NCBI GenBank assembly: GCA_002256245.1
Contig: NKIU01000001.1
Coordinates: 920,232 to 984,231, forward strand
DNA length: 64,000 nt
Direction: 5' to 3'
DNA from: Pseudorhodobacter sp. PARRP1
GTDB taxonomy: Bacteria; Pseudomonadota; Alphaproteobacteria; Rhodobacterales; Rhodobacteraceae
In this document: positions 17,238 to 27,200 of the stretch, piece by piece
Numbering within the stretch: the stretch's first letter is position 1
Layout: every line of letters starts with the position of its first letter
The notes under the pieces: model-generated
Database searches by the model: none
What the model was told of the DNA's origin: nothing
What the model saw: the letters and a program-made list of their open reading frames with translations, nothing else
Translations under genes and position numbers: made by a program

Positions 17238-18097
17238 TGGCGGGGCAAATCGGCCATGGTAAATTCTCGCGGGCCTTTCTTGTGGGGAGCAGGCTTGCCG
17301 GGGTTTTTCACCGGCTTGGGGTTGAGGTAAGCATCCGACACCCACCATGCGAGGGTATCATCGCAGCCATCGCCGCCGTTTGACAACTCAGACACCGTCG
17401 GCGTTTGGGTTTGGCACAAAGTGGCCCCTTTGGGGCATTTCAGGCGCACATGGAAATGCGTGTCATGGCCTGCAATCGGGCGGATTTTTTGCAGCCATTT
17501 CTTGTCGGATCGCTTGGCGGTCTTGCACATCTCGACCTTGACGGCGGCGGCGACAAAGATGCGGTCCACGCGCGGATCGGATGCGGCGGCTTGCAGCAAG
17601 GCTGCGTGGCGCGGGGTCCAGTTGGCGGTGACCGATTTCTGATCGGCCGAACGCACCGGGATCGAGCTGATATTCTCGCGGTCCTTGCGCGACAGGTTCA
17701 GCGATTTCGGCGGCAGCATCCAGATATCGGCATCAAGGCCAATCTGGTGGCTGGCGTGGCCGCTCGTCATCGGGCCGCCGCGCGGCTGGCCCATATCGCC
17801 GATGTAAAGCCCGCGCCAGCCGATCTGCGTGGCGGTCTGCGACAGGTCTTCCAGATATTGCACCAGCACCGGATGGCCGAAATTGCGGTGCCGCGACAGC
17901 CGCATCGCCTGCCATGTCGGGCCGGATTCGGGCAGTTCCATCAACCCCGCCGCACAACCGCGCGCGTAAGAGCCGATCGGCATCGGGTCTTGCTGGCTGG
18001 GTTGATCCACCGCGCCGAACAGTTTGTTCGCCAGTTTCTCGGCATTTGCGGGCAAAGGTGCCAGCAATGCCGCGCAAAGGATAAGTTTTCGGATCAT
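17210..18097 (-). CDS. mepA: penicillin-insensitive murein endopeptidase
   Basis: A 295-residue periplasmic LAS-type metallopeptidase that cleaves D-Ala-mDAP cross-links. The signal peptide is MIRKLILCAALLAPLPANA. Family zinc motifs are visible: MTSGHASHQIGLDADIW (H and D ligands) and AGHDTHFHVRLKCP (HxH). The start at 18097 overlaps the stop of the upstream MFS gene (ATGA). The frame continues to 18418 only as an artefact through that gene. It is probably co-transcribed with the UMF1 gene and the phytase-like gene. Confidence 0.93.
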   Translation of the reverse strand: MIRKLILCAALLAPLPANAEKLANKLFGAVDQPSQQDPMPIGSYARGCAAGLMELPESGPTWQAMRLSRHRNFGHPVLVQYLEDLSQTATQIGWRGLYIGDMGQPRGGPMTSGHASHQIGLDADIWMLPPKSLNLSRKDRENISSIPVRSADQKSVTANWTPRHAALLQAAASDPRVDRIFVAAAVKVEMCKTAKRSDKKWLQKIRPIAGHDTHFHVRLKCPKGATLCQTQTPTVSELSNGGDGCDDTLAWWVSDAYLNPKPVKNPGKPAPHKKGPREFTMADLPRQCTDVLSSP

Positions 18098-19464
18098 GCC
18101 TGTTCGCCTTTCGGATTGACCCAGATCAGCAGAATTAGCCCGATGATGAACAGCGCGACAATCGGCGAAATCCCCAAACGCGCGTTTTGGGTCACGGCTG
18201 TCGCAATCGTGATCAGCACCGGGGCGATGAAGCTGGTGACTTTGCCCGACAGCGCGAACAGGCCGAACGCCTCGGTGGCGCGGTCGGGCGTGGTGTGGCG
18301 CAGAACCATGGTGCGGCTGGCGGCTTGCAGCGGGCCACCAGCGGCCCCGATCAGCCCGCCGCAGATGTAGAAGATGATGTCGGGCGTGGTCGAGGACGGG
18401 TCCATCGCGATGCCCCACAGGCTGTCGCGCTCCATCCCGACGATCACGAGACAGACCAAGATCAGCACGATGATTGCGCCGACGATGACAGGTTTCGGGC
18501 CAAAACGGCTGTCGAGTTTGCCGCCCAGCCAGCTTGCAATCATCGCGGTGACGCCGCCCAGGATGCCGAACACGCCGATCTTGCCGATGTCCCAGCCCAG
18601 CACATTCGAGGCATAGACGCCGCCAAACGCATAAATCCCGGTTAGCGCATCGCTATAAGCCAGGGTTGATCCCAGATAGGCAGCCAAACTGCGGCGAAAG
18701 CGCAGGCTTTTGAGGTTATCGAGCAGGCTCGCCATGGCCGCGCCAATATGCAGCGAACCCGCGCCGCCCTTTGGTTCTTTCACCCACAGCGCGAAGGGGA
18801 TCATAAACAGCAGATACCACACGGCGCTCAGCGGGCCGACGATGCGGGTCTCCTCGCGCGCTTCGGTATCCAGCCCGAAGATGGTGGGGTCAATCCCGGC
18901 GCGGGTGACTTCGGAATCGCCGTTTAGCACGAAAAACGACAGCATGATCGCCAGCGCGATCAGCCCGCCCAGATAGCCAAAGGCAAAGCCGCTGCCCGAG
19001 ATTTTGCCCATCTCGTCGCCGCTGGACAGGGTAGGCATCAGCGCGTTGGTGAAGATCGCGGTAAACTCCATGCCGATCAGGCCAATGCCGAACAGGATCG
19101 CCGCCCCGCGCAGCCCGCTTAAATCCGCGCCGGGGGTCAGGTTCCACAGGCTCCACGCACCGACGATGTAAAGGATCGAGAACGCCCAGACCCAAATCAG
19201 GCGTCGCCCGGTGCCTTGGGCGACGGCCCCCAGAACCGGGGCCATCAGCGCGATGATCAACGAGAAAATGGCATACCAAAAGCCCCAGTAGGATTGCGCG
19301 GCGGCCTTGGCAGCTTCTTCCTCCATGCCCGTCCCCATGAAGTAGCCACGGGCGACTTCGGCGAAATATGGGCCGAAGATGAAGGTCAGCAACAAGGTGT
19401 TGTAGGGTTGGCTGGCCCAATCGTAAAACCACCAGCCCCAGATGCGCTGCCGTTGCGTTGCCAT
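18094..19464 (-). CDS. UMF1-family MFS transporter (Atg22-like)
   Basis: A 456-residue, roughly 11-12 TM protein. The N-terminus WGWWFYDWASQPYNTLLLTFIFGPYFA is the signature of the UMF1/Atg22-like branch of the MFS (the fungal relatives export amino acids from vacuoles). The bacterial function is unknown. It is the first gene of a leftward group with mepA (4-bp overlap) and the phytase-like gene, so a link to recycling of wall-derived small molecules is possible but only inferred. Confidence 0.85.
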   Translation of the reverse strand: MATQRQRIWGWWFYDWASQPYNTLLLTFIFGPYFAEVARGYFMGTGMEEEAAKAAAQSYWGFWYAIFSLIIALMAPVLGAVAQGTGRRLIWVWAFSILYIVGAWSLWNLTPGADLSGLRGAAILFGIGLIGMEFTAIFTNALMPTLSSGDEMGKISGSGFAFGYLGGLIALAIMLSFFVLNGDSEVTRAGIDPTIFGLDTEAREETRIVGPLSAVWYLLFMIPFALWVKEPKGGAGSLHIGAAMASLLDNLKSLRFRRSLAAYLGSTLAYSDALTGIYAFGGVYASNVLGWDIGKIGVFGILGGVTAMIASWLGGKLDSRFGPKPVIVGAIIVLILVCLVIVGMERDSLWGIAMDPSSTTPDIIFYICGGLIGAAGGPLQAASRTMVLRHTTPDRATEAFGLFALSGKVTSFIAPVLITIATAVTQNARLGISPIVALFIIGLILLIWVNPKGEQA

Positions 19465-19528
19465 GCCCCTGCCCCTTTGTGCGGTTTTCGGTGATCAAGC
19501 CTGAAAAACCGCGCCCGCGCAAGCGCCG

Positions 19529-20062
19529 TCAGCGGCGCAAAGGCGGCCAGGGTCGCATCGCATCGGCGGCGATCCAGGCGGTGATCCAATCGGGCATCAC
19601 CGGGCTTTCGGCCGGATAGCCAAGTGCTGCGATCACCTCGCCCGGTTTCACCATCCCGGCCTTTCCGATAAAGGCATAGCGCAGCAGCATGTGGTTGGTG
19701 CATTCATCGCCACGCCAAAAGCTTTGCTCGATATAGCCAAAGCGATCATCCCAGCCGACCACCCGGCTGATTTGCGTCAGCTTTTGAAACACCGTCACCC
19801 GCTTGCGGTAGCGCGTGGTGTTGCCTGCCACCGTGATGCCCCAGCCGTTCGCCTTGGCGACCTTCTCAAACCCCATCCGCACCGACATCGGGATGCGGCC
19901 CAGATCGAACAGCGTCAGGGTGCGGCCATTGTTCAACTCGCGCCACGGGTCAAGATCCCACGGCCAGATGCGATGCGTGCTGATATGGGGGTCAAACAGG
20001 CCCAAGGGCGGCGCGTTGCGGAACTTCCAAAGCTCTTTCGCCATGCGGATATAGGGATACAT
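19529..20062 (-). CDS. 4HBT-type thioesterase-family protein
   Basis: A 177-residue hot-dog-fold protein beginning MYPYIRMAKELWKFRN, with HISTHRIWPWDLDPWRELNNGRTLTLFDLGRIP, the arrangement of the acyl-CoA thioesterase 4HBT_2 group, and TRYRKRVTVFQKL. The start at 20062 has GGAGGTGCCCG directly upstream; the frame open to 20317 is rejected for that reason. The substrate is unknown. It lies divergent from yggT. Confidence 0.8.
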   Translation of the reverse strand: MYPYIRMAKELWKFRNAPPLGLFDPHISTHRIWPWDLDPWRELNNGRTLTLFDLGRIPMSVRMGFEKVAKANGWGITVAGNTTRYRKRVTVFQKLTQISRVVGWDDRFGYIEQSFWRGDECTNHMLLRYAFIGKAGMVKPGEVIAALGYPAESPVMPDWITAWIAADAMRPWPPLRR

Positions 20063-20160
20063 CGGGCACCTCCGCCCCGTGAAGTGCCTTTTGTCGCGGG
20101 GATCGTCAACCAAAACGCTGCGGAAAGCATTGCCCTTTTGGGGGTGGGGCGTTACCTCTG

Positions 20161-20176
20161 CCACAATAGATTGTGG
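20161..20176. promoter_or_regulatory. 7-bp dyad in the yggT leader
   Basis: CCACAAT and ATTGTGG form perfect arms around AG, 12 nt before the yggT start and 98 nt upstream of the divergent thioesterase gene. It may be an operator for the divergent pair or a leader hairpin. Confidence 0.35.
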
Positions 20177-20188
20177 TTGGAGCCGACG

Positions 20189-20476
20189 ATGACCTCTGTG
20201 TTTCAGATTCTGCTGATGGTGCTGGATATCGCCAAATGGATCATTCTGGTGCATATCATCATGAGCTGGCTGATCAATTTTCAGGTTCTGAACCTGCGGC
20301 AGCCGCTGGTGGCGCAAATCTGGTATGGGCTGAACCGCCTGCTGGACCCGATCTATAGCCGGGTTCGGTCAATTTTGCCGAACACGCCGGGGCTGGATCT
20401 GGCGCCGCTGATCGTGCTGCTGGCGATTTATGCGCTGCGCATCGTGGTTTATAACAATATGTTCAGCTTTTCCTGA
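20189..20476 (+). CDS. YggT-family membrane protein
   Basis: A 95-residue protein with two hydrophobic regions, MTSVFQILLMVLDIAKWIILVHIIMSWL and the C-terminal LDLAPLIVLLAIYALRIVVY, around the conserved YGLNRLLDPIYSRVRSILP segment. YggT proteins are small inner-membrane proteins whose exact role is unclear; links to osmotic tolerance and division have been suggested in other bacteria. GGAG precedes the ATG at 20189. The gene is 39 nt upstream of recQ and may be co-transcribed with it. Confidence 0.88.
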   Translation: MTSVFQILLMVLDIAKWIILVHIIMSWLINFQVLNLRQPLVAQIWYGLNRLLDPIYSRVRSILPNTPGLDLAPLIVLLAIYALRIVVYNNMFSFS

Positions 20477-20515
20477 TCTGATCGCATCAGCGCCCATGTG
20501 GCGCGAAGAAAGCCC

Positions 20516-22561
20516 ATGCCCGCACCGCAAGACCTTTTGCATTCGATTTTCGGCTTCTCGGGCTTTCGCCCGGGGCAGGAGGAGATTGTCGATGCGGTGA
20601 TGGCGGGGCGCAACACGCTGGCGATCATGCCGACGGGTGGCGGGAAATCCTTGTGTTTTCAACTGCCTGCGCTGTGCCGTGATGGCGTGACGGTGGTGAT
20701 CTCGCCGCTGATCGCGCTGATGCGGGATCAGGTGCGGGCCTTGCGCGAAGCGGGGGTAGAGGCGGGCGCGCTGACTTCGGGCAATACCGAGGAGGAGACT
20801 GAGGAAGTCTTCACGGCGTTAGATGATGGGCGGCTGAAGCTTTTGTATATGGCGCCTGAACGGCTGGCAGCCTCTGGCACCACCGCCCTGCTGCGCCGGA
20901 TCAACTGCACGCTGATCGCGGTGGATGAGGCGCATTGCGTCAGCCAGTGGGGCCATGATTTCCGCCCGGACTATCTGCGCATCGGCGAATTGCGCCGCGC
21001 TTTGAACGTGCCTCTGGCGGCGTTCACCGCGACGGCGGATGAGGAAACCCGGGCCGAAATCGTCACCCGGCTGTTCGATGGCAAAGCGCCGGAAAGCTTC
21101 CTGCGCGGCTTTGATCGCCCGAATATCCATCTGGCTTTCGCGGTCAAGGACAGCCCGCGCGATCAGATCTTGCGCTTTGCGGGGGCGCGGCGCGGGCAAT
21201 CGGGCATTGTCTATTGCGCGACGCGGGCGAAGACGGAAACCTTGGCACAGGCTTTGAAGGCCGAGGCGCATTCGGCCTGTTTCTATCATGGCGGCATGGA
21301 TGCCGAGGACCGTCGCCGTGTCGAAATCCGGTTTCAGCAGGAAGACGGGCTGATTGTGGTGGCCACCATCGCCTTCGGCATGGGTATCGACAAGCCCGAT
21401 ATCCGCTGGGTCGCCCATGCCGACCTGCCGAAATCCATTGAGGGCTATTATCAGGAAATCGGCCGCGCTGGCCGCGATGGCGCACCCGCCGAGACGATGA
21501 CGCTGTATGGCCCCGACGATATCCGCCTGCGCCGCACGCAGATTGATGAAGGTGCCGCGCCAAATGACCGCAAGGCCGCTGACCACGGCCGCCTGAACGC
21601 GCTGTTGGGGCTGGCCGAGGCGATGGCCTGCCGCCGTCAGGTGTTGCTGGGCTATTTCGGCGAAGCCTCGGAGCCCTGCGGCAACTGTGATCTGTGCCAG
21701 CGCCCGGCCCTGTTGTTTGACGCAACAGACGCGGTGCGCAAGGCGCTGTCGGCGATTTTGCGCACGGGTGAGTGGTTTGGCGCGGGCCATCTGATTGACA
21801 TTCTGACCGGAAATGCCACGCCAAAGGTGCGCGAAAAGGGGCATGATCAATTGCCCACCTTTGCCGTTGGGCGTGATCTGTCGAAACCGGCTTGGGGAGC
21901 GGTGTTCCGGCAGATGATGGGGCGCGATCTGGTGCGGCCCGACGCGGATCGTTTCGGCGCTTTGCGGATGACCGATGCTGCGCGCCCGATCCTGCGCGGT
22001 GAAGAGTCGATCACCCTGCGCCGCGATACCATCGACAAGGCGGTGCCGCGTGTGGCGATCAAAACGCAAGTGTCCGAGGAAGACGCAAGCCTGCTGTCGG
22101 CGCTGAAGGCCAAACGGCGCGCGCTGGCAGAGGCGGCAGGGGTTCCGGCCTATGTGATCTTCGCCGACCGGACGTTGATCGAGATGGCCGAGGTGCGGCC
22201 CGCTACCTTGGATGCGATGATGGGCATTACCGGGGTTGGCGCGAAAAAGCTGGAAAGCTATGGGGCTGCGTTCCTGCAGATTATCACCGGGGCGGCGGCG
22301 ATGCCGATGCACCCGGCGCGGCGGGCGCTTGCGGGGCGCGATGCGGGTGCGGTTTATGATCGGCTGAACGACGTGCAGGTGCAACTTGCGCGCGGCGCGG
22401 ATGGCATTGGCAAGCACCTGTCCTGCACCCAATCCACCCTGCGCCATATTGCCGAGCGGCGACCCTCTACCCTGGCCGAATTGGCCAACATTCAGGGCAT
22501 GGGCGATCAAAAGATCGACCGGTTCGGCACCGCTTTCCTTGAGGTCTTGCGCGAGGGCTAA
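20516..22561 (+). CDS. recQ: ATP-dependent DNA helicase RecQ
   Basis: A 681-residue superfamily 2 helicase. Seen in order: FRPGQEEIVDAVMAGRN (motif 0), MPTGGGKSLCFQLPAL (Walker A), VDEAHCVSQWGHDFRPDY (DEAH box), TATADEE, GIVYCATR, GMGIDKPDIRWVAH, the QEIGRAGRDG motif VI, the zinc-binding cysteines in ACRRQVLLGYFGEASEPCGNCDLC, the RQC region, and a C-terminal HRDC domain (about 600-681). It unwinds recombination intermediates in repair. The ATG at 20516 is preferred to an in-frame GTG at 20498 that lacks an SD. Confidence 0.97.
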   Translation: MPAPQDLLHSIFGFSGFRPGQEEIVDAVMAGRNTLAIMPTGGGKSLCFQLPALCRDGVTVVISPLIALMRDQVRALREAGVEAGALTSGNTEEETEEVFTALDDGRLKLLYMAPERLAASGTTALLRRINCTLIAVDEAHCVSQWGHDFRPDYLRIGELRRALNVPLAAFTATADEETRAEIVTRLFDGKAPESFLRGFDRPNIHLAFAVKDSPRDQILRFAGARRGQSGIVYCATRAKTETLAQALKAEAHSACFYHGGMDAEDRRRVEIRFQQEDGLIVVATIAFGMGIDKPDIRWVAHADLPKSIEGYYQEIGRAGRDGAPAETMTLYGPDDIRLRRTQIDEGAAPNDRKAADHGRLNALLGLAEAMACRRQVLLGYFGEASEPCGNCDLCQRPALLFDATDAVRKALSAILRTGEWFGAGHLIDILTGNATPKVREKGHDQLPTFAVGRDLSKPAWGAVFRQMMGRDLVRPDADRFGALRMTDAARPILRGEESITLRRDTIDKAVPRVAIKTQVSEEDASLLSALKAKRRALAEAAGVPAYVIFADRTLIEMAEVRPATLDAMMGITGVGAKKLESYGAAFLQIITGAAAMPMHPARRALAGRDAGAVYDRLNDVQVQLARGADGIGKHLSCTQSTLRHIAERRPSTLAELANIQGMGDQKIDRFGTAFLEVLREG

Positions 22562-22595
22562 AGCCCGCTATGTCTTGCCGCGAAGGAGCCTGCCC

Positions 22596-23369
22596 ATGCT
22601 GACCGTGATTTCCCCCGCCAAACGTTTGAATGAGACGCCGCATCTGGCCGCCATTGCGCCAACGGTGCCGGAATTTGCCGCCGATGCTCTGCGTCTGGTC
22701 AAGGTGGCGCGGGGCTTGAGCGCCTTGGATCTGTGCAAGCTGATGGATATCTCGCCTGCCTTGGGGCAGTTGAATGCGGCGCGGTTCAAGGCGTTTCGCG
22801 CGGATGCGCAGGGTGCGCCAGCCGCCTTCACGTTTGACGGCGACACCTATGCGGGGCTGGAAGCCCGCCAGATGGAGCCGGACACTCTGCTGTGGGCGCA
22901 GGGGCATTTGCGGATTCTGTCTGGCCTTTATGGAGTGCTGCGGCCTTTGGATGCTATCCAGCCCTATCGGCTGGAAATGGGCAGCAAGCTGGAGAACTCG
23001 AAGGGGGCCGACCTTTACGCGTTTTGGGGCAACAAGATTGCCAGGGAGTTGAATGCGTTGGCAGCCGAGAGGGGGGCGCAGGCGCTGATCAACTGCGCTT
23101 CGGCCGAGTATTTTGGGGCGGTTGACCTGAAGGCCCTGAAGCTGCCGGTTGTGACGCCGGTGTTTCTGGAAGAACGCGATGGCGATGCAAAAGTCGTCAG
23201 TTTTTGGGCAAAGAAGGCGCGCGGGGCGATGGCGCGCTATATCTGCCAGCACCATTTGACAAACCCCGACGACCTGCGCGGCTTTGATCTTGGCGGCTAC
23301 AGCTATCGCGCGGGCCAGTCGGATGGCAATCGGCTGGTGTTTGCACGCTCTGTTGCCGCTGCGGCATGA
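22596..23369 (+). CDS. yaaA: peroxide stress protein YaaA (DUF328)
   Basis: A 257-residue YaaA-family protein beginning MLTVISPAKRLNETP, with the conserved LYGVLRPLDAIQPYRLEMG and NCASAEYFGAVD and the C-terminal GFDLGGYSYRAGQSDGNRLVF segments. YaaA limits free iron and DNA damage during peroxide stress in E. coli and binds DNA. AAGGAG precedes the ATG. It follows recQ by 34 nt and precedes a SRAP-domain gene, so three genome-protection genes run together on this strand. Confidence 0.92.
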   Translation: MLTVISPAKRLNETPHLAAIAPTVPEFAADALRLVKVARGLSALDLCKLMDISPALGQLNAARFKAFRADAQGAPAAFTFDGDTYAGLEARQMEPDTLLWAQGHLRILSGLYGVLRPLDAIQPYRLEMGSKLENSKGADLYAFWGNKIARELNALAAERGAQALINCASAEYFGAVDLKALKLPVVTPVFLEERDGDAKVVSFWAKKARGAMARYICQHHLTNPDDLRGFDLGGYSYRAGQSDGNRLVFARSVAAAA

Positions 23370-23534
23370 CGGCCGTTGCGGCGGGGGGATTTGGCGATAT
23401 GCGGTCTGGGCTTATGCGCACCAGTCACCGGATAGGCCGGAGGTAGTCCGGGATGCCGCAGATGACGACGGCGCGGGCGGTTGTGTTACGATCACCCCAT
23501 TTACGGCCATAACCCCGCGACATAGGATAAAGCC

Positions 23535-24218
23535 ATGTGCGGCAAGTTTACCCAGATGGCGACATGGCGCGAGGTGCATCGGTTCAGCACCCTGCTGTCT
23601 GCGCGCCCGAATGATGATGAAGAACTGACCTTCACGCCCATGCGCAGCGTGCCGGTGGTTCATCTGGACGCCTCGGGTATGCGGATCATCAGCCCGATGG
23701 TCTGGGGGTTTACTGACCGGGTGGCAGAGCGACGGCGCCCCAAGCACATGCATGCGCGGGGTGAGACGGTGCATCAGTTGCCGACCTTCCGCGACGGGTT
23801 TCGGCGGCGGCGGGGGGTGACGTGGGTCAAGACATTCAATGAAGGGCTTGAGGTGCCGGTGGTGTTCACCGACGACACCCCTGCGGGCAAGACATGGACT
23901 CAGCAGTGGCGCATCCGGCGCAGCGACGGTCGGCCTGCGATCATCGGAGTGATCTTTGACGAGTTTGATGTGGGCAACGGTATTGAGCGCGAGTTCGTGC
24001 AGGTCACGGTGCCCGCCAATGCGCTGATTTCCGAGATCACCGACCGGATGCCGCTGCTGCTTGAGGATGAAGACCTGCCGCTGTGGCTGGGCGAGGCAGA
24101 GGCCGCAGAGGATCAGGTGTGTGCGCTGATCCGCACCATGGATTTCAGCGACCGCTGGGAGATGTTCGTGGAAGATCCGGCGAAGAAGCCGCCACGGCCA
24201 AGAAAACCGAAGGTTTAA
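23535..24218 (+). CDS. divergent SRAP-domain (YedK/HMCES-like) protein
   Basis: A 227-residue member of the SOS response-associated peptidase family, which crosslinks to abasic sites in single-stranded DNA through Cys2. MCGKF at the N-terminus keeps Cys2. The region aligned to the active-site Asn (E. coli N75) reads MHARGET, giving H73, and the position of the catalytic His (H160, in HDRRP) reads ITDRMP, giving T169. A glutamate in FNEGLE may match E105. It has a basic Pro-rich tail. It converges with dnaE2 of the SOS mutasome, 26 nt away. Confidence 0.8.
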   Translation: MCGKFTQMATWREVHRFSTLLSARPNDDEELTFTPMRSVPVVHLDASGMRIISPMVWGFTDRVAERRRPKHMHARGETVHQLPTFRDGFRRRRGVTWVKTFNEGLEVPVVFTDDTPAGKTWTQQWRIRRSDGRPAIIGVIFDEFDVGNGIEREFVQVTVPANALISEITDRMPLLLEDEDLPLWLGEAEAAEDQVCALIRTMDFSDRWEMFVEDPAKKPPRPRKPKV

Positions 24219-24244
24219 GACAGGCTTTTCACAGGATGGGCCGT

Positions 24245-27200
24245 TCAGTGGAAATCCCGGCTGGGGAACAGCTTTTTCGCCTGTTCGCGCGGATGGCGGG
24301 CGGATGATCTCATGCTGCCGTTTGCGGGGCGTTTGACCTCATCGGCGCGGCCGTCGTTGGCTTCGATGATGACAGGGCGGCCCAAGGTGGCCAGCAGATG
24401 CGACAGATCCTCGATCTGTTCGGCGATGAGGTGGGTGACCGGTCCGTCACGTTCGATCCGGCCAGTGACACGCACCAGCCGTCCGGCAATCACCGCCTTG
24501 CGGAAGGCGGCATAGACCGTCTTCCAGATCACGACATTTGAGACGCCGGTTTCATCCTCGAGCGTCAGGAAGATCACGCCTGATGCGGTGCCGGGGCGCT
24601 GGCGGGTGATGACAAGGCCCGTGACGGTGATGCGGCCCTTGGCCTGTGGCATCCGGTCATGCGGCAAGCTTTCGGGCAGGCGGGGGCGCAGCAACTCCAT
24701 CGGGTGGGCACGCAACGACAGGCGCAGCGAGAGGTAATCCTCGATCACCTGTTCGCCCAGTGTCATCTGTTGCAGGGCGACCTGCGGTTCCATGCCGCCT
24801 TCGCCATCGGTGCCAAACAGCGGCAAGGGCGCGGGCGCGCGCAGGGCTTTGGCGGCCCAAAGCGCATCGCGGCGGGTCAAGCCAAGGGCGGCAAAGGCAT
24901 CGGCCTCAGCCAGCAGTTCCAGCGTGACGGGATGCACGCCTGCACGGCGCCACAGGCTTTCGACATCCGGGTAGCCATTGCCGCGGGTGGCCTTGATCCA
25001 TTCGGCATCGTCTTGGCGCATGCCTTTGATCTGGCGGAACCCCAGCCGCAGCGCCAGCCCACCATCGGCGCGCGATTCCAGCGTGCAATCCCAATCCGAG
25101 TCGTTGACCGAGACGGGGCGGACCTCGACCCCGCAATCGCGGGCATCGCGGACCAGTTGCGCCGGGGCGTAGAAGCCCATCGGTTGGCTGTTCAAAAGCG
25201 CGCAGGTGAAAATCGCCTGATGGTGGCACTTCAGCCATGCCGAGATATAGACCAGCCGGGCAAAGCTGGCGGCATGACTTTCGGGAAAGCCGTAAGAGCC
25301 GAACCCCTCAATCTGCGCAAAACAGCGTTCGGCAAAGCTGGCGTCATAGCCGCGCTCCAACATGCCGCCGATGAAGCGGTCACGAAAGCCGCCGATGGTG
25401 CCCATGCGCTTGAAGGTGGCAAGGCTGCGGCGCAATCTATCCGCCTCGGATGGGGTGAAGCCTGCGGCGACGACGGCGATCTGCATCGCCTGTTCCTGAA
25501 ACAACGGCACGCCATAGGTGCGGCCCAACACCTCCATCATCGCGGGGCCAAGGTCTTCGACCGCCTCTTTGCCCTGACGGCGGTTGATGAAGGGGTGGAC
25601 CATGCCGCCCTGAATAGGGCCGGGCCGGACGATGGCGACTTCACACACCAGATCGTAGAATTTGCGTGGGCGCATCCGGGGCAGGAAGTTCAACTGCGCC
25701 CGACTTTCCACCTGAAACACCCCGATGGCATCGGCGCGGCAAAGCATGTCATAGACCCGTGGATCTTCGGGCGGGGTATTGGCCAGCGTCAAGCGCTGGC
25801 CGCGGTGGCGGGCTATCAGATCAAAGCTTTTGCGGATAGCCGTCAGCATACCAAGGGCAAGGATATCGACCTTCAACAGCCCCAGCGCGTCGATATCATC
25901 CTTATCCCATTCGATGATGGTGCGATCATCCATCGCGGCATTCTCGATCGGACAAAGTTCGTCCAGCCGGCCTTGGGTGATGACAAAACCGCCGACATGC
26001 TGCGACAGGTGGCGCGGAAAGCCGATGATTTCGCCGATCAATTGCAGGGTCAGGCGAATGCGGCGGTCGGCGGCGTCAAGACCGGCGTCGCGCAGCCGAT
26101 CTTCATCCGGGGCCGACGACGACCAACCCCAGATCTGGCCTGCCAGCCGCGCGACAACGTCCTGGCTGAGGCCCATGACCTTGCCCACCTCGCGGATGGC
26201 GGCGCGGCTGCGGAAATGGATGACGGTTGCGGTCAGACCAGCGCGGTCGCGGGTGTAGCGGTCGTAGATCCACTGGATAACCTCTTCGCGGCGTTCATGC
26301 TCGAAATCGACGTCGATGTCTGGCGGCTCTCCGCGTTCTTTCGAGATGAAGCGTTCAAAAATCAGGGTAATCGACTCGGGCGGTACCTCGGTGATGCCCA
26401 AAAGGTAGCAGACAACCGAATTGGCGGCCGAGCCGCGCCCCTGACACAGGATGCCTTTCGAGCGCGCGAATTGCACGATGTCATGCACGGTCAGGAAATA
26501 GGGGGCATAGGCGATTTCAGCGATCAGCTGCAGTTCCTTTTGCACGCGGTGCACGATCTTGGGCGGCGGGCCTGCAGGATAGCGCCAGTGCAAGCCCTCG
26601 CGCGCCAGCCGTTCCAGCCGCGCCTGCGCAGGTTCGCCGTCGCGGGCCTCATCGGGGTATTGATAGCGCAGATCATCCAGCCGGAACGCGCAACGGTCGG
26701 CGATTTCCACCGTGCGGCGCAGGGCGGCGGGATAGCGGTGGTAAAGCCGGGCCTGTTCGGTGCCGGATTTCAGCCGGTGTTCGCCATTGGTCAGCCGGTG
26801 ACGGCCGATGTTGTCGATGGTCAGGCCAAGGCGCAGGCAAGTCAGCACATCGGCCAGCGGGCGACGGGCAGCGCGGTGCATCAACACATCACCCACCGCG
26901 ACCATGGCGATGCCCACCCGTTGCGCAAGATCGGCCAGATGGTCGAGGCGGGATTGATCGCGGCCGTCATAAGCGGGGGCAGCCCCCAGAAAGCACTGGC
27001 CGGGAAAGCTGCGGGCGAGATGCTGGATATCTGCGCGGACCGGGCCGGGATTTGCCTCTCGCGTCTCCATAGGGTCGGGTGGCAGGGCGATAAGCACCAT
27101 GCCCTTGCCCCACTCCTGCACATCAGCGCGGGTCAGGTGACATTCGCCTTTTGGCGCGCGGCGTTTGCCCAACGACAAAAGGCGCGTCAAGCGAGACCAT

